Of a stretch of DNA of 64,000 bases, positions 63,144-64,000 are shown in pieces. A program made the translations under genes and the position numbers. Each line of letters begins with the position of its first letter. Position 1 is the first letter of the stretch. The stretch comes from Bacillota bacterium (GTDB lineage: Bacteria > Bacillota > Clostridia > Oscillospirales > CAG-382), in NCBI GenBank assembly GCA_029550965.1, contig JAKPGJ010000027.1:86524-150523 (forward strand), in the 5' to 3' direction. Below the pieces are notes generated by a model, which worked only from the letters and a program-made list of their open reading frames with translations, was not told where the DNA came from and did not search any database.

Positions 63144-64000
63144 ATGTTAGAAACTCAAACTAAAAAAAGAAAGAGAAAATTTAAATCAAAAAAGTTAGCG
63201 TTGATAAAAAAATCAAGAGAAGCAATGTTAGCAGCTGTACAAATATATAATAATCCACAGATTACTTTTAAATCTGAGGCATTTATTACCTTGGCTATAA
63301 TTAGTTGGACTTATCTTTTACATGCATATTATGAAAGTATTGGTATAGATTATTGCTATTATAAAATTAAAAATGGCAGAAAATATTATGATAGAACAAA
63401 AAAACATGCAAAAAAACATTGGGAACTGAATAAATGTCTGGATAATGATAAATGCCCATTAGATGAAGATGCTATTTATAATTTAAAATTTCTAATAGGT
63501 ATTCGTCATGAGATAGAACATCAAATGACAACTTGTATTGATAATGCTATCAGTGCAAAACTACAAGCATGCGCACTTAATTATAATAATGCGATAAAAA
63601 AGTTATTTGATAAAAAATATGGTGTAGATAATGAACTTGCATTTACAATTCAATTTGCAAATCCAGATCCTCTTAAAGTCAAAGAGTTATCCAAAATGAA
63701 AGGTTTAGCAGAAAATGTCGTTAATTACATTACTGAATTTGAAAAAGATTTACCAGATGAAATTATGAAAAGTAGCGCATATGCTTATAAAATTATGTAT
63801 ATACCTGTAAATACTAATAACAAAGGTCAAGCTGATAGTGTTGTACATCATATAAAACTAAGTGATGATAAAGCTGCAGAAATCTGTGAGTATGTTGTTT
63901 TAAAAGATGCCGAAAAACCAAAGTTTTTACCAAAACAAATAGTAACTATGATGAAAGAAGAAGGATATATAAAGTTTAACATGTATCATCATACTTGCTT
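63144..64000 (+). CDS. DUF3644-like protein, partial (runs off the end)
   Basis: An open frame with no stop before the window ends, 285 codons visible. ATG at 63144 with AAAGGAAG upstream. The N-terminus is very basic. Then comes KKSREAMLAAVQIYNNPQIT, the hydrophobic ITLAIISWTYLLHAYYES and FLIGIRHEIEHQ, which together match my knowledge of DUF3644 proteins. The R-x4-H in RHEIEH is the type of motif found in HEPN ribonucleases. The sequence is strikingly AT-rich compared with the rest of the window, which points to horizontal transfer. A defence or toxin role is inference. Confidence 0.72.
   Translation, partial: MLETQTKKRKRKFKSKKLALIKKSREAMLAAVQIYNNPQITFKSEAFITLAIISWTYLLHAYYESIGIDYCYYKIKNGRKYYDRTKKHAKKHWELNKCLDNDKCPLDEDAIYNLKFLIGIRHEIEHQMTTCIDNAISAKLQACALNYNNAIKKLFDKKYGVDNELAFTIQFANPDPLKVKELSKMKGLAENVVNYITEFEKDLPDEIMKSSAYAYKIMYIPVNTNNKGQADSVVHHIKLSDDKAAEICEYVVLKDAEKPKFLPKQIVTMMKEEGYIKFNMYHHTC

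Overview
The window looks like a chromosomal segment of an anaerobic, spore-forming member of the Clostridia, most like Oscillospiraceae/Ruminococcaceae-type bacteria. The evidence is SpoIVA and a YlmC/YmxH-type sporulation protein, a T-box leader, good sigma-A promoters with AGGAGG-type ribosome sites, and an energy-converting [NiFe] hydrogenase. Placement below class level is inference. No rRNA or CRISPR array is present, and there is one intact tRNA gene.

Region by region. 1-9.5 kb: guaB, a small membrane protein, a divergent P-type ATPase with a BrkB/YihY protein, a T-box-controlled asnB, an AI-2E-type transporter and a PAP2 phosphatase. 9.6-14.4 kb: a minus-strand operon of an acyl-CoA ligase, an SGNH hydrolase lipoprotein and a DUF4855 surface protein. 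14.6-18.6 kb: an uncharacterised protein, a heptamer repeat, NAD(P)H-hydrate dehydratase, a lipoprotein, alanine racemase and two small membrane proteins. 18.7-23.9 kb: a cysteine-rich protein next to a radical SAM enzyme, pfkA, spoIVA and a PRC-barrel protein. 24-33.2 kb: a DUF4434-like lipoprotein and a six-gene surface-glycan operon (aminotransferase, sugar-phosphate transferase, acetyltransferase, two GT4 enzymes and a polymerase fused to a CgeB-like glycosyltransferase domain). 33.6-36.2 kb: an ECF sigma factor with a probable membrane anti-sigma/sensor, then a 161-bp tandem repeat abutting tRNA-Pro(GGG).

36.2-43.6 kb is the accessory stretch: tcdA, an amidase, and then an AT-rich integrated element (XRE repressor with three palindromic operators, ImmA-like protease, membrane protein, large serine recombinase). 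The element is flanked by gene debris: a truncated XRE, an orphan C-terminus, a broken GH84 gene, and further on a relic of an ABC exporter.

43.9-59.6 kb is one long co-directional cluster: hypA-hypB-hypF-hypC-hypD-hypE, then twelve genes for a complex-I-like group 4 [NiFe] hydrogenase, ending with its own maturation protease. The catalytic subunit keeps both nickel-binding CxxC motifs and the ferredoxin subunit keeps two [4Fe-4S] motifs. The complex therefore probably couples reduced ferredoxin to H2 evolution and ion pumping. The first genes make the NiFe(CN)2CO centre and the last processes the large subunit.

59.6-64 kb: a YgjV-like membrane protein, an AT-rich unknown gene paired with a QueG-like iron-sulfur protein, a DUF362 ferredoxin-like protein, and a strongly AT-rich DUF3644-like gene that runs off the end. 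The least explained signals are the tRNA-derived tandem repeat, the recombinase element and its scars, the radical SAM/Cys-rich pair, the fused polymerase-glycosyltransferase and the DUF3644-like gene.
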